Shown here: piece after piece, positions 26,823-35,832 of the stretch | How positions within the stretch are numbered: position 1 is the stretch's first letter | Layout of the letters: every line of letters starts with the position of its first letter | Source of the DNA: G963668435 sp963668435 | Lineage (GTDB): Bacteria; Latescibacterota; Latescibacteria; Latescibacterales; Latescibacteraceae | Length of the DNA: 64,000 nt | Assembly (NCBI GenBank): GCA_963668435.2 | Contig: CAXXSC010000008.1 | Coordinates: forward strand, 496,001 to 560,000 | Direction: 5' to 3' | Position numbers and translations under genes: made by a program | Notes under the pieces: model-generated | Database searches by the model: none | Told to the model about the DNA's origin: nothing | What the model saw: the letters and a program-made list of their open reading frames with translations, nothing else

Positions 26823-28289
26823 ATGAAACGCCGAGATTTTCTCCTGACTGCCGCCGGGACCGCTATGACGGCCGCCGTGGCTGGTGATACACTCGCCCAG
26901 ACAGCTCACCGTCGTGACGTATCCTATGAACCGGACCGTCCGCTTGAAAGCACCGGCCTCGGCATCGGCGATGTTGTTAAAATTTTGAAAAAAGGCCGCA
27001 AGGGCAATGTCCCGCCTGTACTCCGCGAGGAGATACTCGACAATCCCGATGCAGTATTCATTATTTACGGCAACACGAAGGCCGAACGCAACGAAAAAGG
27101 CGGCTGGAAGCCCATGCCTGACCAGTTCGAGCGATTCGGACGGCGTGTTTCCGGGCTCGTTTTCCGCAAAGGAAGCGACAAAAAAGGCTGCACGTTCATC
27201 AAACCCAACCTGGTCGGCGGTCTCAGAAAAGACCGGCCTGTCACCGAGACTCACACAGGTATAGTACACCCGTTTTTCGTTGCCGGATTTGTCGACGGTC
27301 TCAGGGATATCGGCAACAGCAATCTCGCTATCGGCGCACGCGGCGCACTTCGCCACAATCATGTGGTTGACAGCGGTTTCGGCGATCTTCTGTACGAGCA
27401 CAATTTCCCGCTGCTCGAGGCACATGTCCAGTATTTCAGGAATTACCGCAGACGCGACCTTGTCTGGCACGAGAATCCCAACGGCCTCGTACAACGTAAG
27501 TTCTGCACCTATAAGCCGGTGTATGAAAAAGGCACATCGTTCATCAATATGGCCCACGCCCACGATCACAAGGTCGGGCACACGACACTGACGATCAAGA
27601 ACATACAGGGTGTCATGCCGCGCGGCTACGGTCATATCTGCGACGCCTGGACAAGCATGGACATGTGGCGGGCCAGCCTTATGAAACATTTCAATGCGGA
27701 CTACCGTCAGGCCATCGAAAAATCCTACCTGCGACACGCTCAGATGGGCTACCAGCACTGGGATGCAGGCGGATTCTACAAAACCTACCGCAAAGCCGGC
27801 GGCTGGAGTGCTTTTGAAAAAGCGCTCGGCAAATACCGTGACGCCAAATCGAAAGAAGACCGCGACACGGCGCTCAACAGCTGCATGGATATCGCCGACA
27901 CCCGCCTGTTCTGGACCGAGATATGGGCACAGCGTATGCTCGATATCGTCGAGGCACTCCCACAGCCGATGGTCAACATGGTCGAGGGCACAATTGCACG
28001 CGGCGCTGGCGGCGGTGTTCATGGCGATTTCGTGACTGTCGGCAGGTCGACAGTGGCGGTTGACGCGGTCACCTCCTATCTCATGGGACAGGAACCGCGT
28101 GAAATGCCCTATCTCAGGATGGCAAAAGAACGCGGCCTGGGTGAAAACGACATGGACCGTATCCCAGTCTATATCCTCAGTGAGAAAGGTGTGGAACGTG
28201 TCCGCGATTACCACAGGCTTACACGGCACAGCTGCGGGATCGGTAATTTCAACGGCATCGGATCTCACCCGCCGGTATTTTTCGGCTAA
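26823..28289 (+). CDS. DUF362 family protein with Tat signal
   Basis: A 488-residue exported protein. MKRRDFLLTAAGTAMTAAVA is a Tat signal. The core shows the DUF362 pattern: GCTFIKPNLVGGLRKDRPVT (the KxNLV signature), a central GTSFINMAHAHDHKVGHTTL and IKNIQGVMPRGYGH, and near the end FVTVGRSTVAVDAVTSYLMG. No ferredoxin cysteine motifs are present, so it lacks the 4Fe-4S part found in some relatives. The ATG at 26823 has AAAGGA upstream; the frame is open further to 26706. A clear terminator follows at 28310. The family has no settled activity; Tat export and the neighbouring sugar genes suggest a cofactor- or metal-containing periplasmic enzyme. Confidence 0.75.
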   Translation: MKRRDFLLTAAGTAMTAAVAGDTLAQTAHRRDVSYEPDRPLESTGLGIGDVVKILKKGRKGNVPPVLREEILDNPDAVFIIYGNTKAERNEKGGWKPMPDQFERFGRRVSGLVFRKGSDKKGCTFIKPNLVGGLRKDRPVTETHTGIVHPFFVAGFVDGLRDIGNSNLAIGARGALRHNHVVDSGFGDLLYEHNFPLLEAHVQYFRNYRRRDLVWHENPNGLVQRKFCTYKPVYEKGTSFINMAHAHDHKVGHTTLTIKNIQGVMPRGYGHICDAWTSMDMWRASLMKHFNADYRQAIEKSYLRHAQMGYQHWDAGGFYKTYRKAGGWSAFEKALGKYRDAKSKEDRDTALNSCMDIADTRLFWTEIWAQRMLDIVEALPQPMVNMVEGTIARGAGGGVHGDFVTVGRSTVAVDAVTSYLMGQEPREMPYLRMAKERGLGENDMDRIPVYILSEKGVERVRDYHRLTRHSCGIGNFNGIGSHPPVFFG

Positions 28290-28309
28290 ACGTTTTCTGA
28301 TTATTGCCG

Positions 28310-28336
28310 GGGCGGTCATTGTACCGCCCTTTTTTA
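28310..28336 (+). terminator. Intrinsic terminator after DUF362 gene
   Basis: GGGCGGT (28310-28316) pairs with ACCGCCC (28323-28329) around a 6-base loop, followed by seven T. Confidence 0.88.
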
Positions 28337-28406
28337 TTGTGGCGCGGCAGATCAGGCGCAGATATATTGCGATTCAGTGACTGTCAATCAAATACGAGAG
28401 GTTATC

Positions 28407-31400
28407 ATGAAAAATATATACCGTCTGCTGCTGATCCTGCCCTTGATTCTTACAGCCTCAACCCCGCAGGCAGATGCCGCAGCGAAACCGGGACGTTACG
28501 AGATCGAACTGTCCGGTGAGGGCTGGCGTCTCTGGCTCGATGAAAGGGCCGAATGGCAAAACGATGACATCTACCTGCCGCCGGTCGATATGACAAAAGT
28601 ACCGTGGAATCCGCCCAGCTGCGGCTGGGATGAGTTCGACGATGTCGACGGAAAACAAGTGGCCGTTCCCGGAACTGTCGAGGAGCATTTCTGGGGAGCA
28701 AACGGCAATCCGATAGGAACGGCGGGCGACTACCGTGGAGTCTCGTGGTGGAGCACTGAATTCGAGCTCAATCCCTCGCTCAATACCAAGCGGATCACCC
28801 TCGCTTTCGAATCGGTGAACCTCCGTGCCGAAATATTTGTCAACGAGAAGCTTGCCGGTTATGATGTTATCGGGAACACACCGTTCGAGGTCGATATCAC
28901 CGAAGCGGTCAATTTCGACGGCCATAACAGGCTGGATATCCGTATCACGGACCCGGTCGGTAATTTCAACTGGAACGACAACGATGTCTACCGCTGGGAC
29001 AAGAACGATGTTCCCGCAGTACATGGTTTCGGCGGCATCACCGGCAGGGTATTCCTCAGGGCCACAGATCCTGTGAGCATCAGTGATATCTATGTCGAGA
29101 ACAAGCCGAAGCCCAAAGAGGTCGAAGTTTTTGTCACCCTGGACAACGAAAGCGGCAGCAAGGTCAACGGCGAACTCATGCTGGTCATCCACGAGTGGCA
29201 GCGCCCGACCGAGATAGTCTGGCGGAAAAAAGTACGAGTGAGCGTTCCTCCCGGCACGACAACCCAGAATCTCAAGGTAAAAGTAGGCCGTCCGAAACTC
29301 TGGAGTATCGGCGAACCGAACCTTTATATCGCCTCCGCGGCATTCATGAGCGCGGATATGAGCATGATGGACGGCGATGAGCAGCGTTTCGGATTCCGCC
29401 ATTTCACAGCGGCGGATAAAGGCGGCGACCGGCGGTTCTACCTGAACGGCGACCGTGTTTTCATGTTCTGTGCCATGACACGCGGCTACTGGCCGAAAAA
29501 CGGTATTTTCCCCGGCGAGGACATGGTCGAGCGAGAGATCGCCGCTATGAAAGAGCTCGGCTACAACACCATGCTCTACCATCGGGCAATCGGGCCAAAA
29601 GCAGTGACCTATGCCTGCGAGGAACATGGATTCCTCACCTACGAAGAACCGAGCGGTTACCGCTGTGAGCCGGGCACGAACGAACTGACACGTGCATGGC
29701 GTCGGGAAAAGCTACGCCGTATGGTGATGCGTGAAAGAAGCTCGCCCTCGATGGTGATTTACAACCTCAAAAACGAGGCAGGATCACCGCCGGATGATGA
29801 CGATATCGCCAATATCCGCATGATTCAGGAGCTCGATCCGGGACGGATTGTCACCTACAACAGCGACCGTAACCGCGACAAGGGTGTTGCCAACACCGAA
29901 CGTATCGAAAACGATCCATACAAGCTCCATGTGCTACCTTTCGACGATCGTTTTCACTACACATGGTTCGACCAGCATCACTGGTTCAGGTTCCCAGGCT
30001 ATATCGACGAGTGCTATAACAATCCGGAGTTCTTCCTCAGGGGCGTGATCAATTCGGCGACAAGTGTCGCGCCAGAGGACTCCCTCCAGCGTCTGGACAA
30101 AAGTGAAATCATTTTCTGGGGCGAAGAGGGCCAGTGGGGCACCATGATGCGACTTCAGAAGATAAAGGAGGAGGCCGAAAGCTACGGCGCGACAGGCTGG
30201 CGTGAACAGGAGCTCATCGGCTGGTACGACAGTTACGAGCGTTTCCTCGATGAAAGCGGATTCAGGTCGGCGTTCCCCACGGTTGATGATCTCACGATGA
30301 GCATGGGCCGCAACCTTCATTATTTCCATGGACGTATCCTGGAAAATGTCCGTATCGGTAATATCGGCGATGCTTACAATCTCAACGGATGGGCTGCGCC
30401 GACAACGTCGGAGGACATCGTGAGTGTCTACCGCTATCCCAGCGCCGACACGTCAATACTCTCCCATTACGCGCAGCCGCTCTATCTTGCGGTCAAGCTC
30501 CGTGACAAGGTATTTCCCACCGGGGCTGCACCAACCGCCGATATCTACATTGTGAACGAGAAGAACGTGCACGGCAAACACACACTGACAGTCCAGTTCG
30601 TTTCACCGAACGATGACATCCTCTTTTCGCGGGACTATCCAGTGAATATCCTCGGCGGCGAGGAGTTCGGACAGCTGCTGGTCGAGGGCATCACTCTCCC
30701 GAAAATGAACGATCCCGGCTATTATCGTGTCACAGCCCTGCTGACAAACAAGGATACTGCTGTTACGGATGGTTTCGATGAAGCGTTCGTGGCTGATTAC
30801 AGCAACGGGGCGGGATTTAAGGGCACAGCGGCTGTGATCGATGACAGCGGCATCGTCAGCGATTTCCTGGCGGCGACTCGCGGCATGGAGATGAAAACAT
30901 TCTCGCCGGATATGCCCGATCTCGATCTCATTGTCATCGGCAAGCACGATTTCGATGAATACGGCAGAAAATCCCACAGAAGCCGCTATGTCAACGCGGT
31001 GATGGACCGTGCTGTAAACGGCGCCACGGTGATCATTCTCGATCAGGCTGAACGCTGGGCGGGCGAGGTTATGGACAACATCTACCGTCACCCCTCACTC
31101 TACTATAAGCGGACAGTTGACTGGGGCACCGACGGCCGTTTTATTGTCGGGGAAAGCCCCTACCTCAACGGGCTTCCCGAGGCACAGGGCATGAACTGGG
31201 AGTATCAGGCTTTCTACAAGGGCCGTATCCGGGGACTCGATATAGACCGGACCGGCAACGAACTGATTGTCGCGCTGGCCTCGGAGTGCAGAAAAGACAT
31301 TGTCACGGCACTCACCCGTGTTCCTGTCGGTAACGGCCAGGTCTTTCTCTGCACACTGGACATGCTTCCGGGGCTTGAGTCGGAGGCAGCACAAACCGCT

Positions 31401-31466
31401 GTCGTGAAAAAGCTCTTCCTCAATCTCATCGAGACTGAGCGGCCGGAACGCATCTGGAACCGGTAA
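28407..31466 (+). CDS. Exported glycoside hydrolase family 2 protein, 1019 residues
   Basis: An exported GH2-type enzyme. Signal peptide at residues 1-25 (RLLLILPLILTASTPQADAA). It has a jelly-roll sugar-binding domain (about 60-230, GVSWWSTEFELNPS, LRAEIFVNEKLAGYD), an immunoglobulin-like domain, and a TIM barrel from about 350 (RRFYLNGDRVFMFCAMTRGY). The acid/base Glu is probably in MVIYNLKNEAGS and the nucleophile Glu in IIFWGEEGQWG. Beyond about 720 an extra beta domain leads to a GATase/ThuA-like module (about 810-1000, TAAVIDDSGIVSDFLAATRG, LDLIVIGKHDFDEYG). Substrate (beta-galactoside, beta-glucuronide or mannoside) cannot be told. ATG at 28407 chosen from the signal peptide. Confidence 0.8.
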   Translation: MKNIYRLLLILPLILTASTPQADAAAKPGRYEIELSGEGWRLWLDERAEWQNDDIYLPPVDMTKVPWNPPSCGWDEFDDVDGKQVAVPGTVEEHFWGANGNPIGTAGDYRGVSWWSTEFELNPSLNTKRITLAFESVNLRAEIFVNEKLAGYDVIGNTPFEVDITEAVNFDGHNRLDIRITDPVGNFNWNDNDVYRWDKNDVPAVHGFGGITGRVFLRATDPVSISDIYVENKPKPKEVEVFVTLDNESGSKVNGELMLVIHEWQRPTEIVWRKKVRVSVPPGTTTQNLKVKVGRPKLWSIGEPNLYIASAAFMSADMSMMDGDEQRFGFRHFTAADKGGDRRFYLNGDRVFMFCAMTRGYWPKNGIFPGEDMVEREIAAMKELGYNTMLYHRAIGPKAVTYACEEHGFLTYEEPSGYRCEPGTNELTRAWRREKLRRMVMRERSSPSMVIYNLKNEAGSPPDDDDIANIRMIQELDPGRIVTYNSDRNRDKGVANTERIENDPYKLHVLPFDDRFHYTWFDQHHWFRFPGYIDECYNNPEFFLRGVINSATSVAPEDSLQRLDKSEIIFWGEEGQWGTMMRLQKIKEEAESYGATGWREQELIGWYDSYERFLDESGFRSAFPTVDDLTMSMGRNLHYFHGRILENVRIGNIGDAYNLNGWAAPTTSEDIVSVYRYPSADTSILSHYAQPLYLAVKLRDKVFPTGAAPTADIYIVNEKNVHGKHTLTVQFVSPNDDILFSRDYPVNILGGEEFGQLLVEGITLPKMNDPGYYRVTALLTNKDTAVTDGFDEAFVADYSNGAGFKGTAAVIDDSGIVSDFLAATRGMEMKTFSPDMPDLDLIVIGKHDFDEYGRKSHRSRYVNAVMDRAVNGATVIILDQAERWAGEVMDNIYRHPSLYYKRTVDWGTDGRFIVGESPYLNGLPEAQGMNWEYQAFYKGRIRGLDIDRTGNELIVALASECRKDIVTALTRVPVGNGQVFLCTLDMLPGLESEAAQTAVVKKLFLNLIETERPERIWNR

Positions 31467-31486
31467 TGACGGGAAGTTGAGATACA

Positions 31487-31600
31487 ATAGCCACAGAGCA
31501 CACGGTGATCACAGAGATCACAGAGAAAAAACGGCTAAATTCGTTGCTTAAGTCCGTGTTGCACAAATCTTGTTATATTGTGATCCCTGTGGCTATTATA
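31487..31600. repeat. CACAGAG-type intergenic repeat with inverted ends, copy 2
   Basis: Between two convergent genes, AATAGCCACAG (31487-31497) is matched in inverted orientation by CTGTGGCTATT about 90 bases later. Inside the left arm lie tandem cacagagatcacagagaaaa motifs. The layout, inverted ends around a non-coding core of about 110 bases, is that of a small non-autonomous element or a bidirectional terminator structure. Copy 1 of the motif is at 178-208. Confidence 0.5.
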
Positions 31601-31613
31601 TCTTTTCACAGGG

Positions 31614-32885
31614 TCACTCCGCTATCTTCCGGGCAATAAGGCTCAGTTTTTCCAGCACCATCTGGAATGCGCCCATAGCCTCCGCAACACGAACCGCAAA
31701 CACCTTGATGCCCGCAGAGCCGTATGGATCGTTGAAAATTCCTGCAAACTGTCTGACCGCGCGGTATTCGTCCGGCCCGAGAAAATCGACTTTCGCACGT
31801 TCGAGCACCTCTTCGGGAGAAAGCTTCTCTTTCCAGGCAATATGGCCGAAAGCGCCGAACGTCGTTTCGTAAAAGAGCTTTCTGATGCGACCGAGCTCAT
31901 GCTCGATCAGCCATGAGCTGTCGAAATGGGGAATGTCCTCGGCATAGAAAAGAAGCCGCCCCATCATAAGACGGCAAAATTTCGCACCCTCGTAAAAACG
32001 CCCGAAATGATCGCTCCCCACAGCTGCCAGTTTCGCCTTGAGATCGGCGGAGCTGTCCTCCGGTGAAACATCGGCAACCGTGATTCCAGGCTGAATGACC
32101 CTGAAAGCCACCTTCAAATAGCTGTAAAGCATATCCTCTATTTCGCTCAGGCGCGGCTCGACATAATACGACGGCAGCTCATAATGGCGGTCAATGGCGT
32201 CAAAAATCATATCGATACAATCGGGATTGGGGAAAATATCACGGGCGAGCCTGAAACTTTCCGCCTTGCCGAGGATCATGCGGCGCTCAATGAGACTGAC
32301 AGCACACTGGAGCGGAGGGCAGAAATAGTGCATGAAGCGGCTGTGCAGCGGGTATTTGCTCTCGAAAGGCCCGAGGTTGATCGGCGGATCTATCGAACGG
32401 TTGTAGGGTGTGAAATAGAGGGCGAATTTCCTGAGATTGAACAGCTCGTCGCTTTCGCTCCATGGGATCGAGGCAAGATGCCCGGCGAGATGATCTCTTT
32501 TAGCAGAATTGCCGAAATAGCCTGTCCACTGGTGAAATTCGGGATAATAGAAACGGGGATCCTTGATCTCTCGCCAGGAGAGATTGATGCCCGGCAGGTG
32601 TTCGAGCAGACGGGCCCGGTCAGGATATTCACGGCATATTTCGGTATGAACACGCCCGACAGCTTTCGACATCCTGACCCAGTCCGCGGCATCGGTGTCA
32701 GACGAGACAAGGAAACGCGTATCGAAATCGGACATTCCAGGTATCAGATCCTCAAAACGCCATTTGCCGTAAATAGCCTCGATTTTCGGGCACAGATCCC
32801 GCGAGCGCTCGAAATATTCCAGGATATGCCGTTCGAACATATTCTCCGGGCGCGGCTCGAAAACAATGGTTTCGCTCACAGGCAT
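31614..32885 (-). CDS. Nucleotidyltransferase-like protein, unknown function
   Basis: A 423-residue cytoplasmic protein that I do not recognise. Near residue 45 it has FEDLIPGMSDFDTRFLVSSD, which resembles the nucleotidyltransferase signature hG(x)SDhD with two acidic residues two apart. The rest is helical (KFCRLMMGRLLFYAEDIPHF, EAMGAFQMVLEKLSLIARKI). The ATG at 32885 overlaps the end of the Gfo/Idh gene by 10 bases; a GTG six bases further on would fit the GAGG ribosome site better. Such overlap implies translational coupling. It could modify or sense a sugar or nucleotide-sugar handled by the neighbouring oxidoreductase, symporter and aminotransferase. Confidence 0.5.
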   Translation of the reverse strand: MPVSETIVFEPRPENMFERHILEYFERSRDLCPKIEAIYGKWRFEDLIPGMSDFDTRFLVSSDTDAADWVRMSKAVGRVHTEICREYPDRARLLEHLPGINLSWREIKDPRFYYPEFHQWTGYFGNSAKRDHLAGHLASIPWSESDELFNLRKFALYFTPYNRSIDPPINLGPFESKYPLHSRFMHYFCPPLQCAVSLIERRMILGKAESFRLARDIFPNPDCIDMIFDAIDRHYELPSYYVEPRLSEIEDMLYSYLKVAFRVIQPGITVADVSPEDSSADLKAKLAAVGSDHFGRFYEGAKFCRLMMGRLLFYAEDIPHFDSSWLIEHELGRIRKLFYETTFGAFGHIAWKEKLSPEEVLERAKVDFLGPDEYRAVRQFAGIFNDPYGSAGIKVFAVRVAEAMGAFQMVLEKLSLIARKIAE

Positions 32886-33871
32886 ACCTCGCAATGTTTT
32901 TCAGCGGCACGGTAGACAGCGTCGACAAGAACATTCGTTTTCGCGGCCTCCTCAAATGTCACCTGAGCCCTGCGCCCTTCACGGACAGCCTCGACGAAAT
33001 CCCCGACAAGCGGCTGATGGACATTTGCGGCTGGCGGAAGCTCTATTTCCTCGACATTACGGCCGACTGTCTTGACAATCTTCCCGCTGTCATAGGGCTG
33101 CCAGAGCACTTTCGCCTCGGTGCCCACAATCTCGAACATGTGCACCCAGGTCTTTGAGTTCCAGTGGAAACTGGCGGTCACCTGCGCGCCGCCTTCGAGA
33201 CGCATCAGTATCGAGGAACTGTCCTCAACATCCCAGTCACGGTCGATTGTCGCAGTCATTGCCTGCACGCTTTCCGGCAGTCCGAGAAGCCCGATTATGG
33301 CATCGAACATATGCGTTCCCATGTCCGAAATGGGGCCGCCGCCGGATTTCGAACGGACAACACGCCAGTATTTCGGATCATCGGGATCAGGATCGAAATT
33401 GGAAAAATACGCCATCCGCACGAGAACGATCTTGCCGAACTCACCCTCCGCCAGCATGTCCCTGAGCATCCGGTAACCCGGATAGAAACGGCGGTAATAG
33501 GCACAGCCTGTCACCAGAGGAGTCTCCTTCTCTTTTTCAACTGCAAGGGCGGCCTCCTTTGCGGTCAGACCGAGTGGTTTTTCCACCAGAACATGTTTTC
33601 CGGCCTCGAGTGCCTGAATCGCCATCGGGACATGCAGTCCAACCGGTGTGGCGATATACACGGCATCGACAGCATCGTTTTTCAGCGCCTCGGAATAATC
33701 CGTAAAGATGCTTTCGGAACCGAATTCCCCACCTATTTCACGGGCTCGTTTCACAACATTGTCACAGACAGCATAGAGCCTGGAGCTGTCAGTCCCGGCA
33801 AGTGCGGGAGCGACCCGTTTCCGGGCAATATCACCCGCGCCGACAAGCAGCCATTTCAGATCATCTGGCAT
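32876..33871 (-). CDS. Gfo/Idh/MocA-family NAD(P)-dependent sugar oxidoreductase
   Basis: A 331-residue cytoplasmic oxidoreductase with no export signal. The N-terminus LKWLLVGAGDIARKRVAPAL holds a GAGDIA glycine motif. VDAVYIATPVGLHVPMAIQA and AGKHVLVEKPLGLT provide the second strand region and an intact EKP lysine motif, and TGCAYYRRFYPGYRMLRDML follows. All conserved catalytic-type elements are present, unlike the Tat-exported paralogues at 12636 and 25531. It ends overlapping the nucleotidyltransferase-like gene and starts 73 bases after the symporter, forming part of a minus-strand operon (36987 to 31614). Confidence 0.88.
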   Translation of the reverse strand: MPDDLKWLLVGAGDIARKRVAPALAGTDSSRLYAVCDNVVKRAREIGGEFGSESIFTDYSEALKNDAVDAVYIATPVGLHVPMAIQALEAGKHVLVEKPLGLTAKEAALAVEKEKETPLVTGCAYYRRFYPGYRMLRDMLAEGEFGKIVLVRMAYFSNFDPDPDDPKYWRVVRSKSGGGPISDMGTHMFDAIIGLLGLPESVQAMTATIDRDWDVEDSSSILMRLEGGAQVTASFHWNSKTWVHMFEIVGTEAKVLWQPYDSGKIVKTVGRNVEEIELPPAANVHQPLVGDFVEAVREGRRAQVTFEEAAKTNVLVDAVYRAAEKHCEVCL

Positions 33872-33944
33872 TAATCACCTCGTTACATACGATTCAAGAT
33901 TCAAGATTCCCTGTATAATACTATCTTAAAGATCACATTTAGAT

Positions 33945-35708
33945 TCAATCCATATTTCTCTGTGGCTCATGTTCTCTTTTCCTCGATGCCAGCCAGATCA
34001 ACAGACCGGTAACGAGGAGCACCATCGCGGCAGCAAGGTCAAGCCCGAACCATGCGCTGTTATGATACAGCGCCCTGACAATAAATGCGATAACGGTCAT
34101 CCCGGCGCCCATCAGCATGACCACTGCACCGATAACAGGAAACGGAGAGTCGGCACCGCTGGACTTTTCAGTGACATAGGGCGTTTCAAGCTGGGTGAAA
34201 AACGCCTCGATCCGCTGTTTTTCTTCAGACGGTGTTTCTCTGCTGACACTGCCAATCCAGCAGCCGAGAATGGACATGCCGAAATTAATAATGATGGAGG
34301 TTGAGGTCCAGCCCTGGTTGAGCCAGTAGTTCAAGCGGGGATTTTCAACAAAACTTTCGCGGAATATGCCCACAAGAATGATGTTTAAAACCAACAGGAC
34401 CGATCCTGATACAAATCCCGCGATTATACCGGTCATGGTGCCTTTCGAGTTCAGCCGCCGGAACAGGATGCCGCCGAGCAGAGGCACCATGATCGCCGGA
34501 GCGAACGCGGTATAGGCTTTGACCATGATATCGAACAGGTTCATGCCCTTGACATACTGCAGCCCAATCGCGAGCAGAATGGTCAAAATCCCGATTATGA
34601 TGGAATTGAGCCGTCCGATCCGTACAAGATGTGTTTCATCGGCGCCGGTATTGATTTTTTTCGCGTAAAAATCGTTGGTGAGCACGCTTGACAGCATGGT
34701 GAACTCATTGGACAGGGTCGAGAGTGTCGCGGAGAAAATCGCGGCGATCATGACCCCCATCATGCCCACCGGCAGAACGGAAAAGCTGATTACGGCATAG
34801 GCGAAACGGGGATTTTCCAGCCCGGGGTGAACCACGCGCGAGATCATGGCGGGAATGTAGAAAATAATCGGCCCGATAATGCTCCAGGCGGCGACCGCAT
34901 AAACCACCCGCATGGCATCCTTCTCGCTTTTGACACAGTTGTATTTCTGTATCATGGCCCAACCAGCATGGAAACTGAAAAAGGCAAGTACGATCCAGGT
35001 GACTATCTGGTATGCGTCGTAGGGCGGTTGAAGCGGCTGCAGGAAGCCCTCGGGCACCCGTGAAAAGAATCCGCCACCGTCGTTAACCGCCTTAATTGCC
35101 AGCGGGAAAACGGTCAGCACCGCAAGACAGAGAATGATGAACTGGACAAAATCGGTGACAATGACCGCCCATTGGCCTCCCATGAATGAATAGGCGATAG
35201 TTATCGCTCCGGTCAGCCAGATTATCCTTGTCATGGTGAGTGTCTCGCTGGCAAGCGCCGCAGAGAGGAAAATCGAGGTAGCGTAAATCCTGATCGCGTT
35301 GTCTGCCATGCGAAGCGGGAAACCGGTCCAGACAAAGACCTGCTTGAGCGAGGGCGAAAAACGCGTTTCCACAAAGCCGATGGGGCTCATCTGACGGGCC
35401 CGCCGCCATTTCCCTACAAAAAGCCAGCCGCCGATCAGCATACCGGGAACCGTTATACAGTATAGTGTCAGCGATGTCATACCGTACTTGTAGCCAAGCT
35501 CGGAATAGGTGACAAAACCGAGAGATGAAAATGTTGCCATCCAGAACGATATCGCGGCGAGCCACCACGGAATGTTCGAACCGGCGGTAAAATAATCCTT
35601 TGCCTTACGGATGTAGCGGGCGAAATAAGTGCCGATCGCAATAATGATCACGAAATAAGCCGCGATTACCGCGAAGTCTATCGGCTGAAGATGTTTGATC
35701 TCTTGCAT
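33945..35708 (-). CDS. Sodium:solute symporter (SSS family), long form
   Basis: A 587-residue inner-membrane transporter with about 13-14 hydrophobic helices. The start IDFAVIAAYFVIIIAIGTYF is TM1, followed by KAKDYFTAGSNIPWWLAAIS, the characteristic SSS segment after TM1. Later helices include IATFSATLSTLSNEFTMLSS in the sodium-binding TM8 region and a C-terminal LDLAAAMVLLVTGLLIWLAS. Such proteins drive uptake of sugars, sialic acid, amino acids or carboxylates with Na+. The ATG at 35708 is preceded by GGAGAG. It lies in the operon with a DegT aminotransferase and a Gfo/Idh enzyme, so the cargo is probably a sugar or sugar acid. Confidence 0.88.
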   Translation of the reverse strand: MQEIKHLQPIDFAVIAAYFVIIIAIGTYFARYIRKAKDYFTAGSNIPWWLAAISFWMATFSSLGFVTYSELGYKYGMTSLTLYCITVPGMLIGGWLFVGKWRRARQMSPIGFVETRFSPSLKQVFVWTGFPLRMADNAIRIYATSIFLSAALASETLTMTRIIWLTGAITIAYSFMGGQWAVIVTDFVQFIILCLAVLTVFPLAIKAVNDGGGFFSRVPEGFLQPLQPPYDAYQIVTWIVLAFFSFHAGWAMIQKYNCVKSEKDAMRVVYAVAAWSIIGPIIFYIPAMISRVVHPGLENPRFAYAVISFSVLPVGMMGVMIAAIFSATLSTLSNEFTMLSSVLTNDFYAKKINTGADETHLVRIGRLNSIIIGILTILLAIGLQYVKGMNLFDIMVKAYTAFAPAIMVPLLGGILFRRLNSKGTMTGIIAGFVSGSVLLVLNIILVGIFRESFVENPRLNYWLNQGWTSTSIIINFGMSILGCWIGSVSRETPSEEKQRIEAFFTQLETPYVTEKSSGADSPFPVIGAVVMLMGAGMTVIAFIVRALYHNSAWFGLDLAAAMVLLVTGLLIWLASRKREHEPQRNMD

Positions 35709-35832
35709 AACACTCTCCACCGCGAAGGCGCCGGGATATTCACATCCCGGCAGCATTCCCTCTCATTTACATTTCAATGATAATTCTCATCTCCCTTTGG
35801 TGCATGAACAACTTCGACCCAATTTCAGTCTA

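Noticed and set aside
26787..28319. 510-residue open frame on the minus strand across the DUF362 gene
   Set aside because: It is antisense to a gene with a Tat signal, ribosome site and terminator. Long antisense frames are common here because of GC-biased third positions, and the translation has no recognisable domain.
28458..29627. 389-residue open frame antisense to the GH2 gene
   Set aside because: The sense strand has conserved GH2 motifs; the antisense product is low in recognisable motifs and has no ribosome site.
33945..33985. A third CACAGAG-like motif (tctctgtggctcatg)
   Set aside because: It lies in the last codons of the symporter gene and is explained by coding sequence; the match to the intergenic repeats is short.
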